Source of the DNA: an uncultured Pseudodesulfovibrio sp.
GTDB taxonomy: Bacteria > Desulfobacterota > Desulfovibrionia > Desulfovibrionales > Desulfovibrionaceae
Length of the DNA stretch: 64,000 nt
Direction: 5' to 3'
Assembly (NCBI RefSeq): GCF_963662885.1
Contig: NZ_OY760059.1
Span: 496,001-560,000 of the forward strand
The position numbers and the translations under genes were made by a program. The notes below the pieces were generated by a model, which was not told the origin of the DNA, did no database searches, and worked only from the letters and a program-made list of their open reading frames with translations. Positions 1-8,585 of the stretch are shown here, one piece after another; the first letter of the stretch is position 1, and every line of letters starts with the position of its first letter.

Positions 1-381
1 CGCCTGGATCAGCGACAGGCTGAGCTTGGGGAATCGCTCGCTGAGCAGACTGAGCAGCGGCGAAACCTTCAGAAACTGCGGATCCGAACAAAGCCCCAGA
101 CCGACCTGTCCGGCCACTTCGCCGCCCAGGGTCACCGCCCTTGCCTGGAGGGTCTGGGCCGAGGACAACACCTCGATGGCGTCCTGAACCAGCGCCGCAC
201 CGGCCTGGGTCAGTTCCACCCCGCGCGGTACGCGGTCGAACAGCCGGACCCCAAGCTCCTCTTCCAAAGCCTTGATGTGCGCGCTGACCGCCGGCTGGGT
301 CGCGTGGATGCGTTTGCCCGCACCGGTGATGCTGCCCTCTTCGGCCACGGCCACGAATGTTCTCAACTGATAGAGTTCCAT
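1..381 (-). CDS. LysR-family transcriptional regulator (N-terminal part, cut by window edge)
   Basis: The minus-strand frame is open from the ATG at 381 to the window edge, giving 127 residues. It begins MELYQLRTFVAVAEEGSITG and continues with the LysR winged-helix pattern AGKRIHATQPAVSAHIKALEEELG, LFDR and LTQAG, then the linker into the effector domain (VGLGLCSDPQFL). The effector domain and stop lie outside the window. It is transcribed away from the small membrane-protein gene at 515, and LysR regulators often control the divergent neighbour, so those genes are its first candidate targets; that is inference. The effector cannot be told from this fragment. Confidence 0.9.
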   Translation of the reverse strand, partial: MELYQLRTFVAVAEEGSITGAGKRIHATQPAVSAHIKALEEELGVRLFDRVPRGVELTQAGAALVQDAIEVLSSAQTLQARAVTLGGEVAGQVGLGLCSDPQFLKVSPLLSLLSERFPKLSLSLIQA

Positions 382-514
382 GGACCACTCATACGCGCAC
401 CCACTGTGTGGGGCAATCGCAATTCCTTATATCCGGCGTCGGGCTTTGTAATTGGACCACAGGACGTTTTTCAGGCCAATAATGCTTCTCATCATCCAAA
501 AATGGAGGTGATTC

Positions 515-673
515 GTGTCCGATATTCTGTGTTGGCGTTATTTTTTTCTGCCTGAAGACAGTTCCACGGGCACCTGCCCACAAGCCGCACCCGCCCTGCT
601 CAGAATAGGAAAAAACCTGCTCTGGGCCTTTATTGGCGTACTTTTCGGCCTTCTTCTGGGGCACCCCGTCTAA
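515..673 (+). CDS. small membrane protein, 52 aa, PEDSSTG motif (twin A)
   Basis: A GTG start follows a strong ribosome-binding site (GGAGGTG, 505-511) and opens 52 codons ending in TAA. The N-terminal half is polar and carries RYFFLPEDSSTG (about residues 8-19). The C-terminal half is one hydrophobic segment (about 33-50, LLWAFIGVLFGLLLG). The next gene encodes a protein of the same plan with the same motif, which argues strongly that both are real. The family is not recognised. It may be an accessory subunit of a membrane transporter or a signalling microprotein; neither is shown. A decamer at 449-458 (TAATTGGACC) recurs upstream of the twin. Confidence 0.72.
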   Translation: MSDILCWRYFFLPEDSSTGTCPQAAPALLRIGKNLLWAFIGVLFGLLLGHPV

Positions 674-799
674 GCAGTACCCATAAAAAATTATTATACC
701 TCACGTCACGCATAGTTATTGGACCCTATTGGCCCATTACGCATACGAGGAGGTTGAGGTTGGTTCCCGTTCAACGCATCAGTCAAGGAGGTCGGGAAA

Positions 800-976
800 A
801 TGAAGAAATCCAACATGAACGCGCTCGCATACCTGTTTCAGCCCGAAGATTCCACGGGCGAACCGTGGAGCAATGAACTGTGTCGCGCCGCCAACGGCCC
901 GCTCGGCCTGGTCAAGCTCCTGTTCTGGACCGGCGTGTCCATGGCCCTCAGCATAGGCATCAGCCAGCTCATCTAA
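800..976 (+). CDS. small membrane protein, 58 aa, PEDSTG motif (twin B)
   Basis: The ATG at 800 follows AAGGAGGTC (785-793) and opens 58 codons. The protein has the same layout as the 52-aa neighbour: an N-terminal stretch with AYLFQPEDSTG (residues 10-20), a polar middle with one cysteine (C28), and a C-terminal hydrophobic helix (about 36-57). It is followed by a rho-independent terminator at 1045, so the two genes form a short transcription unit, although the 126-bp gap between them and the shared TTATTGGACC (716-725) allow separate promoters. No function is recognised. Confidence 0.75.
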   Translation: MKKSNMNALAYLFQPEDSTGEPWSNELCRAANGPLGLVKLLFWTGVSMALSIGISQLI

Positions 977-1044
977 CCCCCAACTTTCGCGGACCCGATC
1001 GGGTCGGGGCCGCAACATCCAGACCTCTCAAAGGTCCCTCTCCG

Positions 1045-1098
1045 GCTCAGGCCGAGCAGCAAGCCACGGAAACTCGCTGCCCGGCCTGAGCTATTTTT
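1045..1098 (+). terminator. rho-independent terminator after twin B
   Basis: A 10-bp perfect stem, GCTCAGGCCG (1045-1054) with CGGCCTGAGC (1082-1091), is followed by TATTTTT. The loop is 27 nt, longer than usual, and may hold a smaller helix (GAGCAGC with GCTGC). Confidence 0.7.
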
Positions 1099-1310
1099 GG
1101 CCTCCCCCCGGACCCCCCAACCCCATCCTTTCCTAAACTTTTTGTGCTGCTGTGCGGATAGTGCCAAGCCGAAAGAACACCCTTCGATCACGCTGTTAAT
1201 TCCCCACGCAAAAAGACCAAACTTCTCGTGAAACCTTCGCAAAAGGCGACACAAAAAGTTTGGGAGATGCTGAAGAACCTTTTTCAAAAGGTTCTTCAGC
1301 CGCCGGAGGC
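1099..1310. repeat. dispersed intergenic repeat, inverted pair (locus 1)
   Basis: Two copies of one repeat family face outward. The left, degenerate copy (1099-1148) is minus-oriented and carries CCGGACCCCCC and CCTAAACTTTTTGTG. The right copy (1240-1310) is plus-oriented: AAAAAGTTT, a long hairpin (GAAGAACC then GGTTCTTC around TTTTTCAAAA), and the terminal GCCGCCGGAGGC. It lies between the convergent 3' ends of the small membrane-protein unit and fabI. The interior (1149-1239) is not shared with other loci and holds no gene. The same family occurs at 15140, 46083 and 62473. Confidence 0.75.
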
Positions 1311-1351
1311 AATGCTTTTCAGCCCGCCCTACCAGGGCCAGCCGAAGGCCC

Positions 1352-2116
1352 CTACAAGCCCATGATGTTGTACCCGGAATCAACGAAGACGACGTCGCCC
1401 GTGGTGCCTGTGGAGAGATCCGAGGCAAGGTACAGGGCGCATTTGCCCACGTCGTCGGTGGTGATGTTCCGGTGCAGGGGAGCTTTCTGCTCGATATGGC
1501 TGAGGATGGATTTGAACCCGGAGATACCGGAAGCGGCCATGGTTTTGACCGGGCCGGCCGAGATGGCGTTGATACGCACACCCTTTGCGCCCAGGTCCAC
1601 GGCCAGATAGCGCACACAGGCCTCGAGCGCGGCTTTGGCCACGCCCATGGCGTTGTAGTTGGCCACGACCTTGCCCGCGCCGTAATAGCTCATGGTCAAC
1701 ACGGACGAACCGGGTTTGAGCAACGGTTCGAAGGCGCGGCACAGGGCCACCAGGGAAAAGGAGGAGACGTCGAGCGCGACCTTGTAGCCCTCGCGGCTGG
1801 TATCGATGAACCGGCCCTTGAGGTCTTCGCGGTTGGCGTAGGCGATGGAATGCACGAGGATATCCACATCGCCCCATTTTTCGCGCACGAGGTCAGTTCC
1901 GGCGGCAATCTCGTCGTCGGACGTGACGTCGCACTTGTACATGAACTCTCCGCCCAGTTCCTCGCAGATGGGTGCCAGACGGCGTTCGATGGGATCGGCG
2001 GCATAACTGAAGGCCAGCCGCGCCCCATGTTCATGGAATTGCCGGGCGATGCCGTAGGCGATGGAACGGTCGTTGACCACGCCGAAAATGAGGGCTTTTT
2101 TGTCCTTGAGCAGCAT
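1352..2116 (-). CDS. fabI: enoyl-[acyl-carrier-protein] reductase (NADH)
   Basis: 254 residues, the usual FabI length. It performs the last reduction of each fatty-acid elongation cycle (enoyl-ACP to acyl-ACP). It is an SDR with the FabI-type N-terminus (KKALIFGVVNDRSIAYGIAR), HSIAYA near 89-94, and the Y-x6-K dyad at Y154/K161 (YNAMGVAK), with the accessory tyrosine at 144. The ATG at 2116 has GGAG six bases upstream; an in-frame extension to 2305 lacks family similarity. It is the last gene before repeat locus 1 and follows the glycosyltransferase trio, with a 76-bp gap. Confidence 0.95.
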   Translation of the reverse strand: MLLKDKKALIFGVVNDRSIAYGIARQFHEHGARLAFSYAADPIERRLAPICEELGGEFMYKCDVTSDDEIAAGTDLVREKWGDVDILVHSIAYANREDLKGRFIDTSREGYKVALDVSSFSLVALCRAFEPLLKPGSSVLTMSYYGAGKVVANYNAMGVAKAALEACVRYLAVDLGAKGVRINAISAGPVKTMAASGISGFKSILSHIEQKAPLHRNITTDDVGKCALYLASDLSTGTTGDVVFVDSGYNIMGL

Positions 2117-2192
2117 GTCGTCTCCTTTGCTTGGCGGTACTATACCCCGCCAAGCGCTTTGTGGCGACGAAAAAGTGGACCGTCTGGATCGG

Positions 2193-3353
2193 TTACATGG
2201 AGGCGAGGATTTCCTCAAGGATACGGGCCGAGTTCGGTCCGCCGTCCAGGTCGAGGTGCAGCGGCTCAGCCCGCCGGTCCAGTCCTTCGCGCATGAGCGG
2301 GACAAGGCGTTCCGGCCCGAGATCGTCCTGAGTGATGACCTTGAGGCCGCCCTTTTCCTCGATACGCCGGGCGCGCATGTTCTGCTCGCGGTTCTGGAGG
2401 AACGGGTACATGAGCCCGAAGGTGTTGGTGGCCAACAGATTCATGGTCGTGTTGTAACCGCCCAGGGATACCGACAGCCGAGCCAGATCCAGATAGGCCA
2501 GGAAACGCTTGGTAAAGCGCTTCACGGTGATATGCGGATGGGCTTTCGCCTCTTCCCGGAGGCGCTCGAATTCGTCCTCTTCGGCGTAGGGGCCGGTAAA
2601 CAGGGCCAACCGATGCGGATGGGTCTCATTGAGGATGGGCGAAGCGGCCATGACACCGCGCAGCAGATCCCGTCCGATATGCCCGCCACCCACGGAAGCG
2701 ACCACCAGAGGGGTCTCGCCAAGATTCAGTTCCGCGGCCAATTGCTCGGTCTCTGCCGGATTGGGCTTGCGGGCCACGTAGCCGGTGTAATGGACCTCAG
2801 GAACAATGCCTTCAACGCCGGGAAAGGTCTCGTCCAACCGCACGAGATTCGGGTCCGAATGAACCAGCACATGGTCGAAATTCGGGTTGAGGTACCCGTG
2901 AACGCGTTCCACCTGACGCTGCATGTCCTTTTTTTCCACCAGAATGTCACGTACCGAGCAGACGGACTTGCATTTGCCGTACTCGCCCTTGCGGACTTTT
3001 TTGAGGATGGGCAGCAGTTCGAAACGAAATTTTTTACGGCCGAACGGAAAGAGTTCGACCATGAAGATGTCGGGCCTGTATTCGGCCATGATCTCCTTGA
3101 ACTGGCGCAACCGGCGAACCAGCACGTCATCCACCTCGGCCCCTTCCTCCAGAGGAATGAAGCGGGTGAATTTGGCGTCCATCATCAGCCCCGGCAGCTG
3201 GATGCGGGTCATGTTCGCGGGCGGGTCGAAATCCACGTGGGCGCCGCCGGTTACCAGGATGACCTCGTGGTCTTTGAGGGCCTTGACGATTTCCAGGGAC
3301 CGGAACATGTGGCCCACGCCGAGCACGTGCTGGCAGTAGAAGACGATGCGCAT
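2193..3353 (-). CDS. predicted MurG-like (GT28 / COG4671) glycosyltransferase
   Basis: 386 residues with a GT-B architecture. The N-terminal half begins MRIVFYCQHVLGVGHMFRS, a glycine-rich loop followed by H and R as in MurG-type enzymes. The C-terminal half carries VASVGGGHIGRDL (about 240) and SLGGYNTTMNLL (about 318), the donor-binding GGxN region, then a helical tail. Its ATG overlaps the stop of the histidine phosphatase gene (TAATG, 3351-3355), so the three genes 5060-2193 are one translationally coupled operon. Acceptor and donor are not known. Cytoplasmic: no signal peptide or membrane helix is seen. Confidence 0.75.
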   Translation of the reverse strand: MRIVFYCQHVLGVGHMFRSLEIVKALKDHEVILVTGGAHVDFDPPANMTRIQLPGLMMDAKFTRFIPLEEGAEVDDVLVRRLRQFKEIMAEYRPDIFMVELFPFGRKKFRFELLPILKKVRKGEYGKCKSVCSVRDILVEKKDMQRQVERVHGYLNPNFDHVLVHSDPNLVRLDETFPGVEGIVPEVHYTGYVARKPNPAETEQLAAELNLGETPLVVASVGGGHIGRDLLRGVMAASPILNETHPHRLALFTGPYAEEDEFERLREEAKAHPHITVKRFTKRFLAYLDLARLSVSLGGYNTTMNLLATNTFGLMYPFLQNREQNMRARRIEEKGGLKVITQDDLGPERLVPLMREGLDRRAEPLHLDLDGGPNSARILEEILASM

Positions 3354-3946
3354 TACAACTCCATGTTCAACTCGCCCAGGGCGAGTTCGTTATCGATACA
3401 TTCGATGCGGTGCAGCCGATAAGGCAGATATTCCACGGGATCGCCCGGCATGAATTCCGAACCGGACAGGGCGTGGGCCAGACAGCGCAATACCCCGTTA
3501 TGGGTGACCACAAGCACGGATTGTCCCGGATGTTCGGCGGCGAAGTCTATGAGCGCGTCACAGGCGCGGAAGAGCACCTCGTCCCGGCTTTCTCCACCGT
3601 CGGGCCGGAAACCAAACCCCTTGTATTCCTCTCTGCCCACTTCCTTGCGCATCTTCTTGAGATCGTCCTTGGTCAGGCCGGTCCACTTGCCCCAGTCCTG
3701 CTCGCCGAGACGCTCGTCCTCGAACATGGGCAGCCCCAGAAGCTCGTTGACCAGAGAACCGGTCTCCCTGGCCCGCGAGAGCGTGCTGGTCAGAATGCAG
3801 TCAAAGCCCTCACCTGCCAGGGACTGGCCCCATTTTCGGGCCATGTCGCGGCCCTCGTCACAAAGCGGAATATCGCTGTTGCCCTGGATGCGGGATTCCC
3901 GGTTCCATTCCGTCAACCCGTGGCGCATGCAGAAAAATGTCGTCAT
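3353..3946 (-). CDS. histidine phosphatase family protein (phosphoglycerate mutase-like)
   Basis: 197 residues. The RHG catalytic motif is near the N-terminus (MTTFFCMRHGLTEWNRESR, His9), followed by LTSTLSRARETG, the acid residue region RLGEQDWGKWTG, GGESRDEV, and the second catalytic histidine in VLVVTHNGVLRCL. This covers the full set for a phosphohydrolase of the cobC/phosphatase branch; substrate cannot be assigned. The ATG at 3946 starts one base after the TGA of the upstream glycosyltransferase gene. Sitting between two glycosyltransferases, it may remove a phosphate from a sugar or sugar-phosphate intermediate; that is inference. Confidence 0.85.
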   Translation of the reverse strand: MTTFFCMRHGLTEWNRESRIQGNSDIPLCDEGRDMARKWGQSLAGEGFDCILTSTLSRARETGSLVNELLGLPMFEDERLGEQDWGKWTGLTKDDLKKMRKEVGREEYKGFGFRPDGGESRDEVLFRACDALIDFAAEHPGQSVLVVTHNGVLRCLAHALSGSEFMPGDPVEYLPYRLHRIECIDNELALGELNMEL

Positions 3947-3947
3947 G

Positions 3948-5060
3948 TCAGGCCCTCGCTTCGGCCAGTTCCCGCAATACCTCGACCACATGGCCGTAGT
4001 TGCGGGCTATATCGTGTTCTTCGGCCACATAGCCCGGCGCATTGGCCGCCAAGGCCCGGCATCGCTCGGGGTCGCTGACCAGTTCGTCCAAACCCCGTGA
4101 AAAATCGTCCAGCGTCGCCCTGGTTATGATCCCGGTGTGATTATGGGCCACCACCTGGGGCGCGCCCTCGTCGTCCGTGGCCACCACAGGCAGACCGCAT
4201 CGTTCGGCCTCCAGGTAGACCATGCCCACACTCTCCGCAAGACCCGGAAAGGCGAACATGTCACCAGCGGCGAAAAAACCGCCCAACATATCGCGTTCCA
4301 CCAACCCCACGAAGCGGACGCGGTCGCCGAGCAGATTGCGGGCCTCGGGCTCCAGTTCGGCGCGGCGCGGGCCGTCCCCGGCCACGGCCAGAAAGACGTC
4401 CCTGCCCTGCTCCACCAGGGCGGCGCAGGCACGGAACACCCAACGCAACCCTTCGGTCTTGACTCCGGCACGCATCATGGCGGCCGTAAGGACCACTCTG
4501 GCGTCTTTTGCACCCCATTCCCGGCGCAGGGCCGCCCCGGCTGTCTCGTCGCGGCTCAGCAGCCCCTGAGGCAGTCCAGGGGGGACATGGGAATAACGAT
4601 CCGGCGGTAACTGCAGCCTGGCACAGCCGCGCAGGTCGTTAAGACGGTTGCAGAAAATGTGATCGGCCCTGAGCATGGCCCGCCGATTGAGCCTGTAGCC
4701 GGGCCAGGTGGAGAGCTTCTTACCCCGGTTGACCGCGTAGCTGGCCTGAAAGATGGCGTACGGGATGCCCAGCCGGGCAGCGCAGGTCGGACCGAATATA
4801 TCCGGAGCCTTGTAATAGCTCCCGTAGGTCAGCCAGGCGTCGCAGCATCGAGCGGTCGCGGTCATCCCTTCAATGGCCCGATGAGCCCCGAACCACCTGT
4901 AGGGCCGCTTCCATATTTCCTTGGCCGGAAAATACGGCATAACCCGCACCTCGTTGCCCAGGTCGGCAAGGGCGTCCCTCAGGTCACGGGCGATGGTCAC
5001 ATCGCCGGAAACCGACGCGTTGTCGAGCGGCTTGAACGGGGTGCACAGGGCGATCTTCAC
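3948..5060 (-). CDS. GT4-family glycosyltransferase
   Basis: 370 residues and GT-B fold. The N-terminal domain starts MKIALCTPFKPLDNASVSGD; the C-terminal donor-binding domain carries VAGDGPRRAELE (about 226-237), FVGLVERDMLGGFFAAGDMF and the GT4 E-x7-E signature in PGLAESVGMVYLEAERCGLPVVATD. It is the first gene of the coupled trio. It probably uses a nucleotide-activated hexose; acceptor is unknown. The 72-bp gap to the TPR lipoprotein gene upstream leaves room for a promoter, though none is obvious. Confidence 0.87.
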   Translation of the reverse strand: MKIALCTPFKPLDNASVSGDVTIARDLRDALADLGNEVRVMPYFPAKEIWKRPYRWFGAHRAIEGMTATARCCDAWLTYGSYYKAPDIFGPTCAARLGIPYAIFQASYAVNRGKKLSTWPGYRLNRRAMLRADHIFCNRLNDLRGCARLQLPPDRYSHVPPGLPQGLLSRDETAGAALRREWGAKDARVVLTAAMMRAGVKTEGLRWVFRACAALVEQGRDVFLAVAGDGPRRAELEPEARNLLGDRVRFVGLVERDMLGGFFAAGDMFAFPGLAESVGMVYLEAERCGLPVVATDDEGAPQVVAHNHTGIITRATLDDFSRGLDELVSDPERCRALAANAPGYVAEEHDIARNYGHVVEVLRELAEARA

Positions 5061-5132
5061 GGGTCACTCTCTGGTTTGCTTCGGGATGCCGACATGGAAA
5101 TACACCAAAAATCCGGCCCCGGCGAACGGGAA

Positions 5133-5957
5133 CTACTGCTTGGGCGGAACCAGGGGCAGCGGTTCGGGAACCACCTCTGGAAGGTTGGCCAGCCGGGTCT
5201 CCACCACCTTGGGATTCGGATAGGTCTGGAGGATGGACTCCAGCAACTCCTTGGCCTTGGCATAGTCCCGATCGTTTTCGGCTATGTCCGCTTCCAGGAA
5301 TATGGCAAGGGAGCGGGTCTCGTCAGAGATGTCCTTGAGCGCAAGCAGCGTGTCCAGGGCCTTCTGAGCCTGTGACCAGCTGGAGATGAAGGTGTAGCTC
5401 TGGGCCAGCTCGTACAGGCACTTGGCCTTGGCCTCGTCGTCTGCCGCCGAGTCCGCGCAGTTTTCCAACGTTGCGGCCACCAGATCATAACTGCCCATGG
5501 ACCGGTAGAGCCTGGCCATGCGCAATTGGGTTTTGTAGACGTGTTCAGGGTTGCCCTGGGCGTGATCCAGGCATTTCTCGAAGGCCTCGATGGCCTTGGC
5601 CGTATTGCCCAGTTCGGAGTAGACCTCGCCCAACTGGAACATGATCTTCCAGGCCGTGTCCTGATCGCCCCCCAATTCCAGATACATGGCCTCGAGCAGC
5701 ACCACGGCCCGATCGTAGTCGCCCTTGATGGACACCGCGATCTCGGCCAGACGGTCCCAGGCCTCCTTGCGGAACTCACCCTGGGGCTCCACCTGCAGGT
5801 AACGTTCGTAATCCTTTTCCGCTTCGAGATAGAATCCCTTGGAATAGGAATCGCGCGCCCGTTCGATATCTTCCTGTCCGGGAGAGGAAGGCGAAGAGCA
5901 GGCCGCGACGGCAAATACCGTCGCGGCCAGCAGTATAAGTACGAGTATGCGTCGCAT
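5133..5957 (-). CDS. TPR-repeat lipoprotein
   Basis: 274 residues. A signal peptide ends in a lipobox (VAACSS, Cys20), so it is an envelope lipoprotein. The body is a run of about six helical TPR-like repeats (for instance YSKGFYLEAEKDYERYLQ, FQLGEVYSELGNTAKAIEAF, LYRSMGSYDLVAATLE), followed by a proline-rich tail. TPR lipoproteins act as scaffolds in envelope assembly; no partner is evident. It follows gyrA by 5 bases on the same strand and is probably cotranscribed with it. Confidence 0.85.
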   Translation of the reverse strand: MRRILVLILLAATVFAVAACSSPSSPGQEDIERARDSYSKGFYLEAEKDYERYLQVEPQGEFRKEAWDRLAEIAVSIKGDYDRAVVLLEAMYLELGGDQDTAWKIMFQLGEVYSELGNTAKAIEAFEKCLDHAQGNPEHVYKTQLRMARLYRSMGSYDLVAATLENCADSAADDEAKAKCLYELAQSYTFISSWSQAQKALDTLLALKDISDETRSLAIFLEADIAENDRDYAKAKELLESILQTYPNPKVVETRLANLPEVVPEPLPLVPPKQ

Positions 5958-5962
5958 GGCCC

Positions 5963-8410
5963 TTATGACCGGACCTCGCCAAGCTCTTCGTCATCATCCA
6001 TGACCAGGTCGAAGCCGACAACCTTGTTGTCGTCGTCCATGCGCACCAGGCGCACGCCCTGTGTGGCCCTGCCGCGAGTCTGGCTGACCTCGCTCACGGA
6101 CATACGGATGACCTTGTTCTGGGACGTCAGCAGAATCACGTCGTCGGATTCGTTGACCATGCGCGCGCCGACTACCAGGCCGGTCTTGTTGGTCAGGCGC
6201 ATGTTCAGAATGCCCTTACCGCCGCGTGTCTGGACCCGGTACTGATCGATGCTTGTCCGCTTGCCGTAACCGCCCTCGCTGACGGTCAGGAGCTGATCGC
6301 GCTCCTGGTCGCCGGTGACCACGCAGGCCACGACCTCGTCGTTGGGCCGCAGGGCCATGCCCTTGACGCCAGCGGTGGCGCGTCCCATGGGCCGGGCGTC
6401 GTTGATGTTGAAGCGGATGGCCGAACCGTCGCGGCTGGCCAGGATGCAATCCACATCCGGCTCGATCTCGCGCACAGTCATGAGCTCGTCATTGTCGCGC
6501 AGGTTCACCGCACGGATACCGGTCGTCCGGCAGTTGCCGTACAGGCCGATGGACGAACGCTTGATCATGCCCTTGCGGGTGACGAACAGGAAGAACTTGT
6601 CGTCCGCGAATTCACGCAGGGACAGGCAAGTGGCGATGTACTCCTCCTTGTCCAGGGGCAGAAGGTTGTTCACGTGTCCGCCCTTGGCGTAACGCGATCC
6701 CTCGGGCACCTGATGGACCTTGATCTTGAACATCTTGCCGAAGTTGGTGAACAGCACCAGATGCTGATGGTTGGTGGTCAGCATGAAGGTGTGGATGAAG
6801 TCGCCGTCACCGGTCTGCACGCCCGCGATGCCCTTGCCGCCGCGCTTCTGCGCCGTGTAGTTGGACAGCGGAGTGCGCTTGATGTAGCCGCGCTGGCTCA
6901 GGGTAATGACCGTCTCCTCGTCCGGGATGAGATCCTCGATGTCGATGGAGTCCAGGTCCGCCTTGAGCAGTTCGGACTTGCGCGGGGTGGCGTAGTTTTC
7001 CTTGATCTCGTTCAACTCGTCGCGGATGACGCCCTTGAGGACCTCGTCGTTGGACAGGATGGACTTGAAGTATTCGATCTTCTTCATCAGCTCGGCCAGC
7101 TCTTCCAGGAGCTTGTCGTGCTCCAGGCCGGTCAGCTTCTGCAGACGCATGTCCAGGATGGCCTTGGCCTGAATGTCGGACAGGCTGAAGCGGGACATCA
7201 ATCCTTCACGGGCTTCGTCCGGGGTCTTGGACGCCCGGATGAGCTTGACCACTTCATCGATGTTGTCGAGCGCGATGCGCAAGCCCTCCAAGATGTGGAC
7301 ACGCTTTTCGCACTTGTCGAGATCGAACTTGGTCCGGCGGATGATGACCTCGCGCCGGTGATCCAGGAAGTGCTTCAGAACCTCCTTGAGGTTCAGCAGC
7401 ATGGGCCGCTTGCCGACAACGGCCATCATGTTGATGCCGAAGCTCGATTCCAGCGGAGTATACTTGTAGAGCGAATTGATGATGATGTCCGCGATGGCCC
7501 CGCGCTTGAGGTCGAGCACGATGCGGATACCCTTGCGGTCCGATTCGTCGCGCAGGTCGGCCACGCCGTCGATCTTCTTCTCGTGAACCAGGGCCGCGAT
7601 CTTCTCCACCAGGGTGGACTTGTTCAGGGCGAAGGGAATCTCCCTGATGATGATCGCTTCCTTGTGGCCCTTTCTGGCCTCTTCCACCTCGACCACACCG
7701 CGGATCTTGATGGAGCCGCGTCCGGTGGTATAGGCGTCGATCAGCCCCTGGCCGCCGAACACCGTGCCGCCGGTGGGGAAATCCGGGCCCTTGATGTACT
7801 GCATCAACGACTCGATGGTGCAGTCCGGGGTATCCAGCAGGTGGATGGAGCCGTCGATCAGCTCGCCCAGGTTATGGGGCGGGATGTTCGTGGCCATACC
7901 GACCGCGATACCTGTGGTGCCGTTGAGCAGCAGGTTGGGCACCTTGGTGGGCAGGACGGACGGTTCCTGCAGGGTGTTGTCGTAGTTGGGCGTGAAGTCG
8001 ACGGTCTGTTTCTCGATGTCCCCGAGGAACTCCGAACACAGCTTTGCCATGCGCACTTCCGTGTAACGCATGGCGGCCGCGGAGTCGCCGTCGATGGAAC
8101 CGAAGTTACCCTGGCCGTCCACCAGCATGTCCCGCATGGAGAAGTCCTGGGCCATACGCACCAAGGCGTCGTAGACCGCGGAATCACCGTGCGGATGGTA
8201 TTTACCGATGACGTCACCGACAACGCGCGCGGACTTCTTGTAGGCCCGGTTGTGGTAGTTGCCCAGGTCGTGCATGGCGTACAGAATACGTCGATGGACG
8301 GGTTTGAGCCCGTCGCGCACGTCCGGGATGGCGCGCCCGATGATGACGGACAGGGAGTACTCAAGATAGCTTTTCTTGAGTTCGCTCTCGATGGTAATCG
8401 TATTGGTCAT
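5963..8410 (-). CDS. gyrA: DNA gyrase subunit A
   Basis: 815 residues. It is the cleavage-religation subunit of the enzyme that introduces negative supercoils. Seen: active-site tyrosine in AAAMRYTEVRM (Y116), quinolone-determining region HPHGDSAVYDALVRMAQD with S77 and D81 (susceptible-type residues), the GyrA box QKRGGKG, and the beta-propeller repeats of the C-terminal domain. The start at 8410 has CCGGAGGC eight bases upstream. Downstream of gyrB with a 175-bp gap that holds no gene. Confidence 0.98.
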   Translation of the reverse strand: MTNTITIESELKKSYLEYSLSVIIGRAIPDVRDGLKPVHRRILYAMHDLGNYHNRAYKKSARVVGDVIGKYHPHGDSAVYDALVRMAQDFSMRDMLVDGQGNFGSIDGDSAAAMRYTEVRMAKLCSEFLGDIEKQTVDFTPNYDNTLQEPSVLPTKVPNLLLNGTTGIAVGMATNIPPHNLGELIDGSIHLLDTPDCTIESLMQYIKGPDFPTGGTVFGGQGLIDAYTTGRGSIKIRGVVEVEEARKGHKEAIIIREIPFALNKSTLVEKIAALVHEKKIDGVADLRDESDRKGIRIVLDLKRGAIADIIINSLYKYTPLESSFGINMMAVVGKRPMLLNLKEVLKHFLDHRREVIIRRTKFDLDKCEKRVHILEGLRIALDNIDEVVKLIRASKTPDEAREGLMSRFSLSDIQAKAILDMRLQKLTGLEHDKLLEELAELMKKIEYFKSILSNDEVLKGVIRDELNEIKENYATPRKSELLKADLDSIDIEDLIPDEETVITLSQRGYIKRTPLSNYTAQKRGGKGIAGVQTGDGDFIHTFMLTTNHQHLVLFTNFGKMFKIKVHQVPEGSRYAKGGHVNNLLPLDKEEYIATCLSLREFADDKFFLFVTRKGMIKRSSIGLYGNCRTTGIRAVNLRDNDELMTVREIEPDVDCILASRDGSAIRFNINDARPMGRATAGVKGMALRPNDEVVACVVTGDQERDQLLTVSEGGYGKRTSIDQYRVQTRGGKGILNMRLTNKTGLVVGARMVNESDDVILLTSQNKVIRMSVSEVSQTRGRATQGVRLVRMDDDNKVVGFDLVMDDDEELGEVRS

Positions 8411-8585
8411 TCATTTGCCTCCGGCGGTCGGTCAATCACTCTGATTCCCGTCCGCCATAAACTTGGTGTCCCGCTGTCCGGCCAGGCCGTTCGGCGGTAT
8501 TTATCCTCTCGTTCAAGGCTGTGCCCTTGCCGGCCCCATCCCCTCATGGGGAAAGAAGAACCGGCTTGCGGGGCTGCCCGGAATC

